Source: an uncultured Myxococcales bacterium (GTDB lineage Bacteria > Myxococcota_A > UBA9042). From it: 7,014 nucleotides of DNA. The stretch covers positions 1 to 7,014 of the forward strand of contig CALGHC010000566.1 in assembly GCA_937915965.1 (NCBI GenBank), in the 5' to 3' direction. Shown here piece by piece: positions 5,137 through 7,014 of the stretch. The first letter of the stretch is position 1, and each line of letters opens with the position of its first letter. The translations under genes were made by a program, and so were the position numbers. The notes below the pieces were generated by a model. That model worked only from the letters and a program-made list of their open reading frames with translations. It did not search any database and was not told where the DNA came from.

Positions 5137-6321
5137 ATGAGCGGAAACGACGTCGTCGTTGTCGGTGCAGGTATCAGCGGGCTGAGCTTCGCCCACTACG
5201 CCGCCGCAGCCGGCCGCCAGGTGACCGTGCTTGAGGCCAGCGACCGGCCCGGCGGCTGTATCCGCAGCGAGCGTCTCGACACCGGCTACTGGTTCGAGAT
5301 GGGCGCGCACACCTGCTACAACTCGTACGGTCTCTTTATCGAGTTGATCGAGGCATGTGGCCTCATGGAGCGCCTCCTGCCGCGCGCCAAGGTGTCGTTT
5401 CGCATGTTGCGCGATGGCGAGCTGCAGTCGGTCATGGCCCAGGTCGGGTTGACCGAGGCGGCGTCGCACGCCTGGAGGATGCCGTTCCTCTCGAAACAGG
5501 ACCGCACCGTTGAGCAGTACTTTTCGGCTCTGGTCGGCAAACGCAACTACGCGCGCTTTCTGGGTCAGTTTCTCGCCGCCGTCCCCTGCCAGCGGGCCGA
5601 CGCCTTCCCTGCCGATATGCTCTTCAAAAAGCGACCACGCCGCACAGATGTGCTGCGCAGCTTTACCCTCGACGGCGGCCTGCAGACGCTCTGCGACGCG
5701 CTCGCCGCGCGTGACGAGATCGACGTTCGAACGGGTACCTCGGTTGAGGCCGTCGAGGCGCTTGGCGACCACTACAGCTTGCGGACAAGCGACGGCGCTG
5801 CTCTCACCGCGCAGGTGGTCGCGATCGCCACCCCAGCCGGCGTCGCTGCGACCCTCCTGGCGGGGATCGCGCCTGCGGCTGGCGACGCCCTCGCCGGTGT
5901 CGGGACGGCCGAGGTGGAGTCGACCGGCGTGGTCGTTCGCGCCGACGCCGTGTCCCTGCCTGCCCTCGCCGGCATCGTGCCCGCGCAGGACATCTTTCGC
6001 TCCGCGGTGAGCCGTGATGTCGTCGCCGACCCGAACTGGCGCGCCTTTACCTTCCATTTCCCCGCTGGCGTCGCCCGCGCAGATCGCCTCGAACGCATCG
6101 CTGGCGTGATCGGTGTGCCGCAATCTGCGTTCGAGGCGGTCGCCGACGGCCGCGCGTCGCTTCCGTCGCCTGTCCTCGGTCACGCCGCGACGGTCGCCGC
6201 GGTCGACGACGCGCTCGCAGGAGGCCGCGTGGCCCTGACGGGAAACTACTTCGCGGGGTTGGCCTTGGAGGACTGCATCAGCCGCTCGCACGCTGAAGCA
6301 CAGCGCACGCTGGCAGTGTGA
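5137..6321 (+). CDS. FAD-dependent oxidoreductase, protoporphyrinogen-oxidase-like
   Basis: A 394-residue flavoprotein of the amine oxidase/protoporphyrinogen oxidase superfamily. The N-terminus has the dinucleotide-binding fold: GAGISG at 10-15 (GxGxxG), Glu33 at the end of the second beta strand for the adenosine ribose, then the family signature ASDRPGG at 34-40 and a G-H-T turn (EMGAHT). The C-terminus has the second FAD-contacting motif, LTGNYFAGLALEDCIS (367-382), close to the GNY/GDx...G..DC pattern of HemY-type enzymes. The middle is the variable substrate domain. HemY-type enzymes are usually about 450-480 residues, so this one is short, mostly in the middle. It may oxidise protoporphyrinogen IX late in haem synthesis, or another substrate such as a carotenoid or amine. 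No signal peptide, so cytoplasmic or peripheral to the membrane. Convergent with the nuclease gene, 43 nt apart. Confidence 0.82.
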   Translation: MSGNDVVVVGAGISGLSFAHYAAAAGRQVTVLEASDRPGGCIRSERLDTGYWFEMGAHTCYNSYGLFIELIEACGLMERLLPRAKVSFRMLRDGELQSVMAQVGLTEAASHAWRMPFLSKQDRTVEQYFSALVGKRNYARFLGQFLAAVPCQRADAFPADMLFKKRPRRTDVLRSFTLDGGLQTLCDALAARDEIDVRTGTSVEAVEALGDHYSLRTSDGAALTAQVVAIATPAGVAATLLAGIAPAAGDALAGVGTAEVESTGVVVRADAVSLPALAGIVPAQDIFRSAVSRDVVADPNWRAFTFHFPAGVARADRLERIAGVIGVPQSAFEAVADGRASLPSPVLGHAATVAAVDDALAGGRVALTGNYFAGLALEDCISRSHAEAQRTLAV

Positions 6322-6329
6322 ACAGGCCG

Positions 6330-6353
6330 CCGGTCGTGGCCACCGGGCCGGTG
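6330..6353. terminator. Candidate shared hairpin between convergent genes
   Basis: The 43-nt gap between the oxidoreductase stop (6321) and the nuclease stop (6365) holds CCGGT/ACCGG (6330-6334 and 6342-6346) and an overlapping near-palindrome CACCGGGCCGGTG (6341-6353). Either could form a short G/C hairpin usable in both directions. There is no T-tract on either strand. Confidence 0.3.
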
Positions 6354-6364
6354 CAGCTGCGCCT

Positions 6365-7014
6365 TCACTTCCAATCGCACGCGTTCCAGCCACCCAGGCC
6401 GAGCTGGTGCGCCTTCTCCTGCATCAGCAGCGCCGGCGTCTCGTAGATGTTGTCCTTGGCGAAGGGATAGAAGACCAGCGCATGACCCAGCCGAACGAGG
6501 CGGGCGTTGAAGAGCGCGAGCTTGCCGTCGAGCTGTGGCGCCTTGAACCAGACGTAGCGTAGCAGCCGGCCATAGACATCGACGTCGCCCTGTTCGGGGT
6601 CGCCGGTCATGCAGACCTCCGGCGCACCGCTGAGGGTCTGCCAGCTGTAGTTCGACGCCATCTTTGCCCAGCACTCGTCACCCGTGAGCTCTGGGGTGTT
6701 GACCGTCAACAGCCGCACCTTCTCGCCCGCGGTGGTCGTGAAGGTGTCGCCGTCCTTGACCTCGTCGACTGTCCGCCAAAGGGCGGGGTTGTCGCACAGT
6801 CCTGGTGGCGCCATCACCCAGTCGAGGTCGATCCCGTTGGCGCACTGCTGGAGGTGGTCGGTGCAGCACGATCCGTGGCCGACGCACTCCATGCCACATT
6901 GGCAAGGCAGGTCTGGGTCGAAGGCCTCGTCGCAGCGGCCGGCGCAGGAGAGCAGCTGAGGGGCGCACAGTGCGGTCCAGTCGGGGCAGCAGTTGCCGTA
7001 CTTCGGGCAAAGCA
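6365..7014 (-). CDS. Tandem somatomedin-B-like repeats fused to a staphylococcal-nuclease-like domain (partial, N-terminus off right edge)
   Basis: 215 residues are visible before the TGA at 6365-6367; the start lies beyond the right edge. The Met at 6892 is internal to the cysteine-rich region and is not a credible start. Visible residues 2-16 are the last part of one somatomedin-B-like repeat (C-x5-CC-x6-C, with YGNCCPDW). Residues 23-57 are a complete repeat, C-x3-C-x9-C-x-C-x3-C-x5-CC-x6-C. Residues about 78-210 are a thermonuclease (SNase) domain: DGDT (87-90), VRLL with Arg100, NTPE with Glu108, and YGRLLRYVW with Arg149. These correspond to Asp21, Arg35, Glu43 and Arg87 of the S. aureus enzyme; the Asp40 position is Asn105. 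Extra cysteines (visible 73, 114, 134, 213) fit an oxidised extracellular protein. Expected to be a secreted or surface nuclease; the signal peptide is not visible. Confidence 0.87.
   Translation of the reverse strand, partial: LCPKYGNCCPDWTALCAPQLLSCAGRCDEAFDPDLPCQCGMECVGHGSCCTDHLQQCANGIDLDWVMAPPGLCDNPALWRTVDEVKDGDTFTTTAGEKVRLLTVNTPELTGDECWAKMASNYSWQTLSGAPEVCMTGDPEQGDVDVYGRLLRYVWFKAPQLDGKLALFNARLVRLGHALVFYPFAKDNIYETPALLMQEKAHQLGLGGWNACDWK
6842..7009 (-). other. Somatomedin-B-like cysteine region (one partial and one complete repeat)
   Basis: The complete repeat is at 6842-6946 and the end of a previous one at 6965-7009, separated by six residues. The complete repeat has eight cysteines with spacing 3-9-1-3-5-0-6, the same as the vitronectin somatomedin-B domain as I recall it. 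It shares the GRC after the first cysteine, CQC in the middle and CCTD near the end. In animals this fold is a four-disulphide knot that binds protein partners. Confidence 0.85.

Noticed and set aside
5017..6393. 458-residue minus-strand open frame
   Set aside because: It is antisense to the FAD oxidoreductase, whose plus-strand motifs and GGAGGAG site are clear.

Overview
This window is GC-rich, with mostly G or C at third codon positions and long spurious open frames opposite every gene. It fits a large-genome Myxococcota or related former delta-proteobacterium. That placement is inferred from composition and from the mix of secreted, animal-like modular proteins; no taxonomic marker gene is present.

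Layout, left to right. (1) Positions 1-1295, minus strand, running off the left edge: an exported protein whose N-terminal half is a long collagen-like Gly-X-Y stalk and whose C-terminal half is the start of an OmcA/MtrC-type outer-surface multiheme cytochrome; two CxxCH haem motifs are visible. (2) Positions 1589-3430, minus: a secreted 613-residue protein with a signal peptide, an N-terminal beta-sandwich module, two CxxC modules, decapeptide repeats and a C-terminal fibrinogen-like domain. A 25-bp tandem repeat lies just upstream. (3) Positions 3652-4896, minus: a 414-residue protein of unknown function with no signal peptide. (4) Positions 4897-5136: a divergent intergenic region with a perfect 22-bp tandem duplication and an 8-bp-stem hairpin. 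(5) Positions 5137-6321, plus: a 394-residue FAD-dependent oxidoreductase resembling protoporphyrinogen oxidase. (6) Positions 6365-7014, minus, entering from the right edge and convergent with gene 5: a tandem somatomedin-B-like cysteine region fused to a staphylococcal-nuclease-like domain.

The gaps between genes 3, 2 and 1 (221 and 293 bp) suggest separate transcription units rather than a tight operon. The common thread is the outside of the cell. Three proteins carry modules best known from animal extracellular matrix and plasma proteins (collagen triple helix, fibrinogen C-terminal domain, somatomedin B), joined to bacterial business ends (electron-transfer cytochrome, probable glycan or ligand binding, nuclease). 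A link between the haem-biosynthesis-like oxidase and the multiheme cytochrome is possible but only inferred. The most striking observations are the collagen-cytochrome fusion and the tandem somatomedin-B-nuclease fusion, whose complete repeat has exactly the cysteine spacing of the vitronectin domain.
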